Part shown: positions 1 to 5,396 of the stretch, piece after piece
Layout of the letters: every line of letters starts with the position of its first letter
Numbering within the stretch: the stretch's first letter is position 1
Assembly (NCBI GenBank): GCA_021805265.1
Contig: JAJZFR010000142.1
Span: forward strand, 1-5,396
Length of the DNA stretch: 5,396 bases
Reading direction: 5' to 3'
Source: Acidobacteriota bacterium
GTDB lineage: Bacteria > Acidobacteriota > Terriglobia > Terriglobales > Acidobacteriaceae
Made by a program: the position numbers and the translations under genes
Notes under the pieces: generated by a model
What the model was told of the DNA's origin: nothing
Databases searched by the model: none
What the model saw: only the letters and a program-made list of their open reading frames with translations

Positions 1-878
1 CGCCCCAGTTGGCTCGGCGAAAGCCCAACCGCGTGGATCAGCGCCGTGTGCGGCCCCAGTAGCCCGCGCGCCTCCAGCATGTCCAGCTCCTGGGCCGATT
101 CCTCATCCGTCGGCAACCCTTCGGCAATGTGTATTGCCAACAGATCCAGCGACCCTTCGCGTATCGCTCGCGCGTAGCGCGCCGCTGCGTTGGCGTTCAT
201 ATCCCTGGGCAGGATTCCGATCGAATTCGCCACCCGCTCCTCATCCACCGCCGTTCCATAAAACCCCGTGAAGTGGTCCAGATTCCGAACCAGCCCGCGA
301 ACGCAATCCGGCGACGCCGTGCCCGGATGATTTCGAGCATCCGCTCCCATGCCGATCATCGAAGTTGCCCCGCCGATCAGCGCCTTCACTTCCGCATACT
401 CGTCCAAATCGCAGAAGGCGCTCGGGTCGCCAAGAAGCGCGTAGCCCTTGCGCTCCAGTTGCTCCTGGTACACTTCCCAGTCTCGCCAGGCATAGCGGTC
501 GGGAAACGTGTGCGGCGGCGTCCAGCGCGGAAACACATTGAATCCGGGATGATTATGCAGGTCAATGAACCCGGCGAAGATCAGGTCGTCCGTCTCGACC
601 GCCGGCACTCCCGGAATCTCCGGCTTCGTCCGCTCGAGATGCAGTATGCGGCCCTTGTCCACATCGAGCCAACCGTGGGCAATCACCCCGTCCGGAGTCA
701 CCAGCGTCCCGCCGATCAGGAAGTGCTTAGGAGGCTGCTGCGGTTGACCGAGCGATGCCTGCGTAATAGCCGCCATCAGGAGCAGCAGAAAAACCACGCG
801 CGGCCTCGAACCAGCCGGAATAATTCTCCATGCCGGTTCGGAAATACCAACTGGAATCTTTGAAAGGGAAGGGAACAC
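1..878 (-). CDS. Secreted amidohydrolase family protein (ATZ/TRZ / imidazolonepropionase-like), C-terminus cut by window edge
   Basis: Metal-dependent hydrolase of the amidohydrolase superfamily, probably acting on a C-N bond outside the cytoplasm; the substrate cannot be told. 292 codons are visible and the frame is open to the left edge, so the end of the barrel, including the expected metal-binding Asp, is missing. From the GTG at 878: a long N-terminal part with RPR at 25-27, a hydrophobic core VVFLLLLMAAI at 28-38 and a likely cleavage near SLG-Q (42-45), a plausible Sec signal peptide. LIGGTLVTPDG (54-64) is the usual first beta-strand; FIDLHNH (104-110) gives the HxH metal ligands H108/H110; AIHIAEG (248-254) and LIHAVG (280-285) supply H250 and H282. 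The GTG start is chosen because GAGGAG sits 6 bases before it and the next ATG (codon 35) falls inside the signal sequence. The 62-base gap after tpiA, with no terminator seen, suggests co-transcription. Family assignment is firm, reaction unknown. Confidence 0.88.
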   Translation of the reverse strand, partial: MFPSLSKIPVGISEPAWRIIPAGSRPRVVFLLLLMAAITQASLGQPQQPPKHFLIGGTLVTPDGVIAHGWLDVDKGRILHLERTKPEIPGVPAVETDDLIFAGFIDLHNHPGFNVFPRWTPPHTFPDRYAWRDWEVYQEQLERKGYALLGDPSAFCDLDEYAEVKALIGGATSMIGMGADARNHPGTASPDCVRGLVRNLDHFTGFYGTAVDEERVANSIGILPRDMNANAAARYARAIREGSLDLLAIHIAEGLPTDEESAQELDMLEARGLLGPHTALIHAVGLSPSQLG

Positions 879-884
879 AGAACG

Positions 885-890
885 CTCCTC
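885..890 (-). promoter_or_regulatory. Ribosome binding site GAGGAG setting the GTG start of the amidohydrolase
   Basis: GAGGAG on the minus strand lies 6 bases upstream of the GTG at 878-876. This spacing is ideal and supports the non-ATG start, which in turn keeps the complete signal peptide in the protein. Confidence 0.6.
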
Positions 891-940
891 GCCGCCTCGT
901 TGCGAAGCAGCATGTTCCGCTATCTTCCCACAAGTCTGTG

Positions 941-1693
941 TCAGTAGTGAACGATTGCGGCAAACGAATCCGCCTTCAGGCTTGCCCCGCCAACCAGCGC
1001 GCCGTCGATCTCTTCCTCGCCAAGCAGCGACGAAGCATTCTCCGGCTTCACCGACCCGCCGTAGAGAATCCTCATCGCCGAGGCAACTTCGGTGCCCAGC
1101 ATCCGGGCAATCTCGGCGCGAACAATCCTGTGCGCCTCGACCGCCATCTCCGGCGTCGCCGTCCTGCCCGTCCCGATCGCCCACACCGGCTCATAGGCAA
1201 TCACTATCGGAGCCGCCTGATCGGCGGAAATGCCCGCCAGTGCGCCGGTGATCTGCGCCTTCAACACGCTCGCCGTCTCGCCCGCTTCCCGCTCGGCCAG
1301 AACTTCGCCAAGGCACACCACGGGTACGATCCCGTGCTTCAGCGCCGTATGCAGCTTCCGGTTTACAACCTCATCGGTCTCGTTGAAGTACTGCCGCCGT
1401 TCGGAGTGCCCGATCAGTGTGTGCGTCGCGCCTACCGCCTTCAGCATCGAGGCCGAGGTTTCGCCCGTGTAAGCGCCCTCTTCGGCAAAGTGCATATTCT
1501 GCAGCCCGGCCATCACCTTCGATCCTGCGACCGCCAGGACCACCGTCGCCAGCGATGTGACGGAGGGAAACAGCGCAATCTCATCCCGGCTATGCCCGGC
1601 GACCAGGGGCAAAAACGCCTCGACAAACTGTGTGGCTTCAGCGGGAGTCTTGTACATCTTCCAATTGGCGGCGATCAGTGCTTTCCGTGACAT
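941..1693 (-). CDS. tpiA: Triosephosphate isomerase
   Basis: Interconverts dihydroxyacetone phosphate and glyceraldehyde 3-phosphate in glycolysis and gluconeogenesis; a cytoplasmic TIM-barrel enzyme. The 250-residue length is normal. Family landmarks are all present: AANWKMYK with N10 and K12, CLGE at 127-130, the electrophilic histidine H96 in GHSERR, the catalytic base E168 in AYEPVWAIGTG, flexible loop 6 (AIGTGRTATPE, with Arg where Lys is common), and the phosphate-binding YGGSVKPEN (211-219) and GALVGG (231-236). The frame stays open upstream to 1810, but the ATG at 1693 is right because it places MSRKALIAANWKM at the family's usual N-terminus; an AAGGA about 11 bases upstream is a weak ribosome site. 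No catalytic residue is missing, so the enzyme should be active. It follows the sugar transferase after a 218-base gap with G-rich repeats and precedes the amidohydrolase by 62 bases. Confidence 0.97.
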   Translation of the reverse strand: MSRKALIAANWKMYKTPAEATQFVEAFLPLVAGHSRDEIALFPSVTSLATVVLAVAGSKVMAGLQNMHFAEEGAYTGETSASMLKAVGATHTLIGHSERRQYFNETDEVVNRKLHTALKHGIVPVVCLGEVLAEREAGETASVLKAQITGALAGISADQAAPIVIAYEPVWAIGTGRTATPEMAVEAHRIVRAEIARMLGTEVASAMRILYGGSVKPENASSLLGEEEIDGALVGGASLKADSFAAIVHY

Positions 1694-1911
1694 GTACGTC
1701 TTTATCCTTACTATCCACTCTTCCAGATGTTTATCATGATCCCGAATGATTCGCCGGGGCACCAGGTTCGGGCTTCTGCAGCGGTCAAGCCCCGTAAAGT
1801 CCCCGGTCAAGCCCCGTAAAGTCCCCGGTCAAGCCCCGGAAAATCCCCCGAAAGCTCAGCAGGGCAAGGGCATGGATAGCAGCTCCGCTGTCCAGGTCGA
1901 GTTCACTGGCC
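1694..1911. other. Gene-free gap between sugar transferase and tpiA
   Basis: 218 bases with no credible gene. It holds three tandem 22-bp units (1783-1848) and, nearer tpiA, two short palindromes: CGAAT-G-ATTCG at 1743-1753 and ATCATGAT at 1733-1740, about 40-60 bases before the tpiA start. I found no hairpin followed by a T-run that would end the sugar transferase transcript, only a 4-bp stem (CAGC-TCC-GCTG near 1880), and no convincing -35/-10 pair for tpiA. The frames crossing it do not look like protein. Confidence 0.6.
1783..1848 (-). repeat. Three tandem 22-bp repeats forming a regular 11-bp G-tract array
   Basis: Units lie at 1783-1804, 1805-1826 and 1827-1848. The first two are identical and the third differs at two positions. 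On the minus strand, which is the coding strand of both neighbours, each unit reads GGGG-ACTTTAC-GGGG-CTTGACC, so G-runs begin every 11 bases: opposite the C-runs at 1790, 1801, 1812, 1823, 1834 and 1845, the last extended to five. All five loops are 7 bases long. This fits the usual pattern for a possible G-quadruplex (four G-runs of at least three, loops of at most 7), with six runs available. The block starts 90 bases upstream of the tpiA ATG. The repeat itself is certain; any structure or role is inference. Confidence 0.9.
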
Positions 1912-2664
1912 TTAGTAAGCCCCGGTTTTTTTCAATACAGCGGGAATCGTTTTGGCGATGATCGCGAAGTCCTTCAAGAGACTCCAGCGGACGCAGTACA
2001 GGCTGTCCAGGTAGACCCGCCTGACAAAACTTACATCGCTTCGCCCCGAAACCTGCCACAGGCCGGTCATACCCGGCAAGAGCAGCGTATAAAAGCGTAT
2101 TTGCGGGCCATAGACTGCGCGCTCGGCTTCCACGATCGGCCGTGGGCCTACCAGCGACATCTGGCCCAAAAACACATTCAGCAACTGCGGCAACTCGTCC
2201 AGGCTCCACTTGCGAAGGTACCTGCCAATCGGCGTCACGCGCGGATGGCCAACATGTTTCAGGAATGTCCGCATCCGCAGAACATGATCGTGTCCCAAAG
2301 TGTGCAACTCGCTCACCGGGTCGGCCTCGTGGAGGTACATCGAGCGAAACTTGAATATTCTGAATGGGACGCCAAACCGGCCAATGCGCTCCTCCCGATA
2401 GAAAACCGACCCCGGCGAGGTGGCCCATACCAGAAACGCCAGCACCAATCCAACCGGAAGCAGTGCGAGGAGCAGGAAACTGGACGCCGCGAGATCGATT
2501 ACGCGCTTGAAGATGCAGTAGCGGGCAGACATGGCGTTTTCAATCGCCTGCCCGGAATACGCCTGCAAGAACATCGAGTCTTGAGGCGAATGAGCCTGTC
2601 CCGTGTGGGGAGGGCTGATCGTTGATGCATCGAGTGGGGCAAGAGAGGCGATTGGGGACTGCAC
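1912..2664 (-). CDS. Polyisoprenyl-phosphate sugar-phosphate transferase (bacterial sugar transferase, short PglC/WcaJ-C-terminal type)
   Basis: Transfers a sugar 1-phosphate from a nucleotide sugar to undecaprenyl phosphate at the inner membrane, the first step of repeat-unit assembly for exopolysaccharide, capsule or O-antigen. The 250 residues hold only the catalytic domain, without the four-helix N-terminal part of WcaJ/WbaP. Residues 1-45 are a Ser/Pro/His-rich, probably disordered lead. Then come KRVID (53-57), one hydrophobic segment 58-81 with a mid-helix P70 typical of the re-entrant helix, FRIFKFRSM (101-109), the catalytic D156-E157 in SLDELPQ, GPRP (173-176), PGMTGLWQVSGRS (197-209) and the family's typical C-terminal GAY. 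The GTG at 2664 is preferred because AGGAG lies 6 bases upstream; a TTG at 2691 would add nine residues and has no better site. The sugar cannot be read from sequence. It shares strand and pathway with the glycosyltransferase and flippase but is separated from them by 376 gene-free bases, so it may have its own promoter. Confidence 0.95.
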   Translation of the reverse strand: MQSPIASLAPLDASTISPPHTGQAHSPQDSMFLQAYSGQAIENAMSARYCIFKRVIDLAASSFLLLALLPVGLVLAFLVWATSPGSVFYREERIGRFGVPFRIFKFRSMYLHEADPVSELHTLGHDHVLRMRTFLKHVGHPRVTPIGRYLRKWSLDELPQLLNVFLGQMSLVGPRPIVEAERAVYGPQIRFYTLLLPGMTGLWQVSGRSDVSFVRRVYLDSLYCVRWSLLKDFAIIAKTIPAVLKKTGAY

Positions 2665-2670
2665 GTTGTT

Positions 2671-2675
2671 CTCCT
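2671..2675 (-). promoter_or_regulatory. Ribosome binding site AGGAG setting the GTG start of the sugar transferase
   Basis: AGGAG on the minus strand, followed by six bases (AACAAC) and then the GTG at 2664-2662. It decides between this start and the upstream in-frame TTG at 2691. Confidence 0.65.
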
Positions 2676-2860
2676 GGGTTCGGTGGATCAAAAACAGAAT
2701 TATCCTACGTGGACGAACAGAGCCGCTACAGATTCATCCTTTTGAGCCATTTCCAGCCCAGCAATATGTGCATGAGACAATTTTACAACAGCTTTGTTTT
2801 GATCATAACCAAAAGTTTCAGAACTCACCCAGTTAGACGGACAATTGATCAAGTGGCAGT

Positions 2861-2886
2861 ACCGATTTGGTTCTGGAACCGATTTG
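2861..2886. promoter_or_regulatory. Candidate operator: direct repeat flanking an inverted repeat
   Basis: ACCGATTTG occurs at 2861-2869 and again at 2878-2886, 17 bases apart. Between and overlapping them is GGTTC-TG-GAACC (2869-2880), a 5-bp inverted repeat with a 2-base centre. It lies about 200 bases upstream of the sugar transferase start in the AT-rich gap. The arrangement resembles a regulator binding site, but no known regulator can be matched to it. Confidence 0.3.
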
Positions 2887-2941
2887 TTTGGTTTCAGAAT
2901 GGTGTCAACCGTCAAGTTCCCTTCATGGAGAACCCGGATAG

Positions 2942-2956
2942 AGGTTTACTAAACCT
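2942..2956. promoter_or_regulatory. 15-base perfect palindrome AGGTTTA-C-TAAACCT
   Basis: Seven-base arms around a single central base, 85 bases past the glycosyltransferase stop. No T-run follows on either side, and as RNA it would allow only about five pairs with a 5-base loop, so it is a poor terminator. Its symmetry suits a dimeric DNA-binding protein better. The function is unproven. Confidence 0.3.
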
Positions 2957-3040
2957 TGAATCACTCAACCTGGAGGTGCAAGTACCAGATAGTTTTTCAA
3001 AATGTCGCAGGGAGGTGTTGTTCGGGCTTTGACCTTACCC

Positions 3041-4099
3041 TCAGTTTCTTCCTGCGGAAAAACGTCTCCTTGCTGCATCTGACCATCGCGTGAGACGGCA
3101 GACACAGCGATCCAACGAGCGGCACGTAATATACCAACCCGCTGCGAGTACAAAGGGGAGCACGAGCACCGGATACAGGAACACCCAATATTGAATGTTG
3201 CCACGGAAGGCTGGCGTAAGCCTTGCTGTAGGCGATATATCTTCACTGAAGGGAATGGTAGCCAGCTTGTACTTAAGAGCAAATCCGGGAAAGAATTTTC
3301 GTAGCGTGCCATTCAGAATTACTTCCCGCACACTGCGGGAGCGGATTCGATCCTCGGCGATTGCTTTCAGCTTTGGCCCGAAGACTTCGAAGAGCTGGTA
3401 CCCACCGGCAACATTGTTGCGTGCGCCGAGAAGGGTGTCGTGAATAAACAAGCCGCTATGGAAGTTATCGAGCGCCGCAAATATCCAGGCCAATTGCCCG
3501 AGGTTCGTTCCGAGCAGCCTGTCAAAGGAAGGATGATTAGCGGCAAGGACGGCGTCCCGATTGACGATATTGGCCGAGATGAAAGTAAAAAAAACATGGA
3601 CGCGGCGCGCATAGGAGCGCGCATCCCGGATCACGACTGCATTGGAGATTTGTTTGCGCTCGATCGTTGTCAGCGGTTCCTTGATCGGGAATTGGCTGAG
3701 GTAGAGCATATCGTATTCGGCAGAGTTGCAGTGATCGAGCAAAGCGGGAATGGCTCCAGGAGCAACTACATCATCATCCCCGATGATCCAGAAGTACTTT
3801 CCTCGAGCCAGGTTGAAGCACTGCAGAAAATTGCCATCGGGCCCGATGTTGACTTCATTCCGTATCGAACGGATTCGCATGCCCAGGCCCTGGAATTCTG
3901 CTACCAGAGAAGGGGTTTCGTCCGGCGAAGCATTATCGGAGACGATCAGTTCGACACGCGACTCTCCTTCAAGGTCCCTGCGCAGACTGTCGAGCAGTTG
4001 GCGTAGAAAGCGACTTCGATTGTAAGTGGGAATGGCGATGGTCAGCAGTGGCTTGTCGGAAACGGACGGTGTGGGAGTTGGCGGAGTGGGTCCAGTCAT
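3041..4099 (-). CDS. Family 2 glycosyltransferase (GT-A fold) with C-terminal membrane segment
   Basis: Inverting glycosyltransferase that most likely adds a sugar to an undecaprenyl-linked oligosaccharide on the inner face of the membrane. In the 352 residues: a Pro/Thr-rich start (4-11), TIAIPTYNRSRFL (20-32), the nucleotide-binding strand ELIVSDNASPDETP (50-63) with D55, NIGPDGNF (84-91), and the metal-binding DxD as IIGDDDV (105-111). The C-terminal half is less conserved and ends with a hydrophobic stretch YWVFLYPVLVLPFVLAAGWYI (304-324) followed by an Arg-rich tail, suggesting anchoring to the membrane. The ATG at 4099 starts one base after the flippase stop; GGAGGAG 9 bases upstream lies within the last flippase codons, so translation is probably coupled. 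An in-frame GTG at 4117 would add six residues and overlap the flippase, and is less likely. It resembles RfbV/abequosyltransferase-type enzymes in its N-terminal half, but donor and acceptor are unknown. An 8-base T-run (opposite 3587-3594) lies in codons near residue 170. Confidence 0.92.
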   Translation of the reverse strand: MTGPTPPTPTPSVSDKPLLTIAIPTYNRSRFLRQLLDSLRRDLEGESRVELIVSDNASPDETPSLVAEFQGLGMRIRSIRNEVNIGPDGNFLQCFNLARGKYFWIIGDDDVVAPGAIPALLDHCNSAEYDMLYLSQFPIKEPLTTIERKQISNAVVIRDARSYARRVHVFFTFISANIVNRDAVLAANHPSFDRLLGTNLGQLAWIFAALDNFHSGLFIHDTLLGARNNVAGGYQLFEVFGPKLKAIAEDRIRSRSVREVILNGTLRKFFPGFALKYKLATIPFSEDISPTARLTPAFRGNIQYWVFLYPVLVLPFVLAAGWYITCRSLDRCVCRLTRWSDAARRRFSAGRN

Positions 4100-4100
4100 G

Positions 4101-5396
4101 CTATTCGGCTCCTCCACCTATCCGACCTGTAACGGCTGGCTGTGCGGCTGGCTGTGAAACAGCATGCCACGCAAGCCGCTTGCTAGCGAAAATATGGCTG
4201 GCATACGGCAGACCGAAGAGAATACCTTGTACAAAAACGCCCACCACAACAGCACTGGCACCGTAGTACTTTCCCAGAAAAACGGTGAGAGAACCGATCA
4301 GGATGGCCGAGATGATGGCCTGCCATAGGAAGGGCTCCTGCTTGTGCGCTCGGAGATAGAGTGCCTGGCTATAGACGATATGGTTCAGAATCGTGTTGAC
4401 CAGCATGATTCCAATCACCCAGGCCGGAAGCAGACGCGACGCAAAGTGCGGGACAGAATGGCCGAAGGCGATGAGCAGGCCGAGGAAGAGCGCGCATCCG
4501 AAGGTCAGCAGCGCTGTAGACTGCTTGAGTGTGTGAAAGAAGAGGTGATCTAGCTGCCCATAGTCACGGCGGGCCACCAGAGCACCGAAGGGCGATGCTT
4601 TGGTGTTCATCCAGGCAATGGCGATGGAACCGATGCCAGTGGCGATCTGGAGCGACATCCCCATGCGTCCGGCGGCTACAGGTCCCTGAAATGCGAAGAG
4701 CACAGGGCTGAACAACTGGTAGATGAAGTAGCCGCACATCCAACTGATCGCAATCTTCCACTGAAACGGCCATATCTCTTTGCGCCATCCGACAAAATGC
4801 TCCCGTACAGGGAAGGTGAGCAGGTTGCGCAGAAACTTGTAATGACGTCTGGATAGAAGATACCCAAGGCCGACAATGACCTGGCCCAGAATGAACAATG
4901 CCGGTGCGAAGAGTCCATAATGCAGGATCATGGCCGCCCAGGCGAGCACACTGCCGAGGATAGCCTGCGTAAATCTTCGCTGTGCGACTTCGGCCACGAA
5001 TCCGCAACCCTCAATAAAGGAGAAGACCGGGTCGATTTGGAAGGCGAGCATGGCGACCAGGACCAACGCGCACCAGGGAGTCTGCCATGCGATGTTGTCC
5101 CCGGCTTTCTGATGCGTGGAGAAGAAGAATATCCCTGCAGGAACCAGTACGGCTGCCATCAGAATGCCCATCGCCATGTACCAGTAGACAGCCTTCTGCA
5201 GGATAGAGGCCAGACGCGAGTGTGCGACTGGATCCCCTTCGACTCCGCCTTGAGGCAGGAACGTCAGGTATGCTCGCTCATGCGCCGCCAGTTGCAGAAT
5301 CACAAATGAAAATCCGAGCTCGAATACTATCTGAAGGGCAACGATACTGTAGAAGGTGTAGTAATAGCCCTGCTGTGCCGGGGATAGAAAGCGCGC
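4101..5396 (-). CDS. Wzx-like polysaccharide flippase (MOP superfamily), N-terminus beyond the window
   Basis: Multi-pass inner-membrane protein that most likely flips the undecaprenyl-linked repeat unit to the periplasmic side in a Wzx/Wzy-type pathway. The frame is open to the right edge: a GTG at 5303 would be a false start, because the preceding 31 codons (beginning ARFLSPAQQGYYY) continue with the family's typical early helix, SIVALQIVFELGFSFVI. 431 residues are visible, with about 11 hydrophobic segments, for example near residues 12-38, 70-92, 104-128, 142-175 (two), 201-222, 226-246, and four more up to about residue 405. The tail is Ala/Gly-rich (AAQPAVTGRIGGGAE). Probably only a short N-terminal piece, with the first helix, is missing. 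The next gene, a glycosyltransferase, starts one base after the stop. MOP flippases diverge strongly, so the exact subfamily and substrate cannot be given; a generic oligosaccharide exporter of the same fold is the alternative. Confidence 0.85.
   Translation of the reverse strand, partial: ARFLSPAQQGYYYTFYSIVALQIVFELGFSFVILQLAAHERAYLTFLPQGGVEGDPVAHSRLASILQKAVYWYMAMGILMAAVLVPAGIFFFSTHQKAGDNIAWQTPWCALVLVAMLAFQIDPVFSFIEGCGFVAEVAQRRFTQAILGSVLAWAAMILHYGLFAPALFILGQVIVGLGYLLSRRHYKFLRNLLTFPVREHFVGWRKEIWPFQWKIAISWMCGYFIYQLFSPVLFAFQGPVAAGRMGMSLQIATGIGSIAIAWMNTKASPFGALVARRDYGQLDHLFFHTLKQSTALLTFGCALFLGLLIAFGHSVPHFASRLLPAWVIGIMLVNTILNHIVYSQALYLRAHKQEPFLWQAIISAILIGSLTVFLGKYYGASAVVVGVFVQGILFGLPYASHIFASKRLAWHAVSQPAAQPAVTGRIGGGAE
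4109..4115 (-). promoter_or_regulatory. Ribosome binding site GGAGGAG of the glycosyltransferase, inside the flippase gene
   Basis: GGAGGAG on the minus strand overlaps the last Gly/Ala codons of the flippase and stands 9 bases before the ATG at 4099. It supports the ATG over the GTG at 4117 and indicates translational coupling. Confidence 0.55.

Larger units (their letters stand above)
2665..3040. other. AT-rich gene-free gap between glycosyltransferase and sugar transferase
   Basis: 376 bases without a credible gene. GC counted over 2701-3000 is 129/300 (43%), and 2761-2820 is only 19/60. A possible frame on the plus strand (about 2622-3032) and one on the minus strand (2915-2700) have no recognisable motif. 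The gap holds a 15-base palindrome (2942-2956), a direct/inverted repeat cluster (2861-2886) and TTGATCAA (2845-2852). A consensus -35 TTGACA lies on the minus strand at 2908-2903, but no good -10 follows at 16-18 bases. GATAAT at about 2702-2697 is a possible -10 without a matching -35. It is most likely the promoter and leader region of the sugar transferase; a decayed gene is the alternative. Confidence 0.5.

Noticed and set aside
129..863. Long open frame on the plus strand (244 codons)
   Set aside because: Antisense to the amidohydrolase, whose minus-strand frame carries the family's metal-binding motifs. The plus-strand product is Arg/His-rich with no domain, as expected of a shadow in high-GC DNA.
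830..1690. Long open frame on the plus strand (286 codons)
   Set aside because: Exact antisense of tpiA; Arg/Pro/His-rich translation with no recognisable family.
1783..1848. CRISPR-like short repeat array
   Set aside because: The units are directly adjacent, without spacers, and there are only three; it is a tandem repeat.
1856..2428. Minus-strand frame of 190 codons overlapping the sugar transferase
   Set aside because: Frame-shifted shadow of the sugar transferase, which has all catalytic motifs in its own frame.
2903..2908. Consensus -35 TTGACA on the minus strand as a promoter
   Set aside because: No acceptable -10 follows at 16-18 bases, so it is mentioned but not called a promoter.
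2622..3032. Plus-strand frame of 136 codons crossing the AT-rich gap, with a GGAGGG a few bases before a TTG/ATG start
   Set aside because: Its start overlaps the 5' end of the sugar transferase on the other strand, and the product has no recognisable domain, helix pattern or signal. The ribosome-site match is the only support, so it was left out rather than called a gene.
3440..4006. Plus-strand frame of 188 codons
   Set aside because: Antisense to the family 2 glycosyltransferase; no motif and no convincing ribosome site.
4564..5007. Minus-strand frame of 147 codons within the flippase
   Set aside because: Out-of-frame shadow; the flippase frame shows the membrane-helix pattern throughout.

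Overview
The window comes from a bacterial chromosome, and all five genes it holds lie on the minus strand. GC is fairly high (about 60% or more in the left third by eye). The style of the genes (a secreted ATZ/TRZ-like amidohydrolase, a triosephosphate isomerase, and a polyisoprenyl-phosphate sugar transferase next to a flippase and a glycosyltransferase) fits a Gram-negative soil bacterium. Acidobacteriota (Terriglobia) is my best guess from overall resemblance, but nothing here proves it.

Layout in the direction of transcription (right to left): a Wzx-like polysaccharide flippase enters from the right edge (5' end missing, stop at 4101). One base later a family 2 glycosyltransferase starts (4099-3041), so the two are very likely one transcription unit with coupled translation. 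A gene-free, AT-rich stretch follows (2665-3040, about 43% GC over 2701-3000), carrying several short palindromes and direct repeats. Then come a compact phosphoglycosyl transferase (2664-1912), a second gene-free gap (1694-1911) with three tandem 22-bp units, triosephosphate isomerase tpiA (1693-941), and a signal-peptide-bearing amidohydrolase (878 to the left edge, C-terminus missing).

Function: flippase, glycosyltransferase and sugar transferase are the standard parts of a Wzx/Wzy-type exopolysaccharide, capsule or O-antigen pathway. The sugar transferase would load the first sugar phosphate onto undecaprenyl phosphate, the glycosyltransferase would extend it, and the flippase would move the lipid-linked repeat across the inner membrane. 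tpiA and the amidohydrolase look like ordinary chromosomal genes at the edge of that cluster. GC falls from about 60% or more in tpiA/amidohydrolase to about 50-55% in the flippase and glycosyltransferase, which suggests the cluster may have a different history.

The most unusual thing I can see is not a gene. The 22-bp repeats between the sugar transferase and tpiA place six runs of four or five G on the coding strand exactly every 11 bases, with 7-base loops: a regular, G-quadruplex-capable array in the leader of tpiA. I found no CRISPR array, RNA gene, insertion sequence or clearly new multi-gene system.
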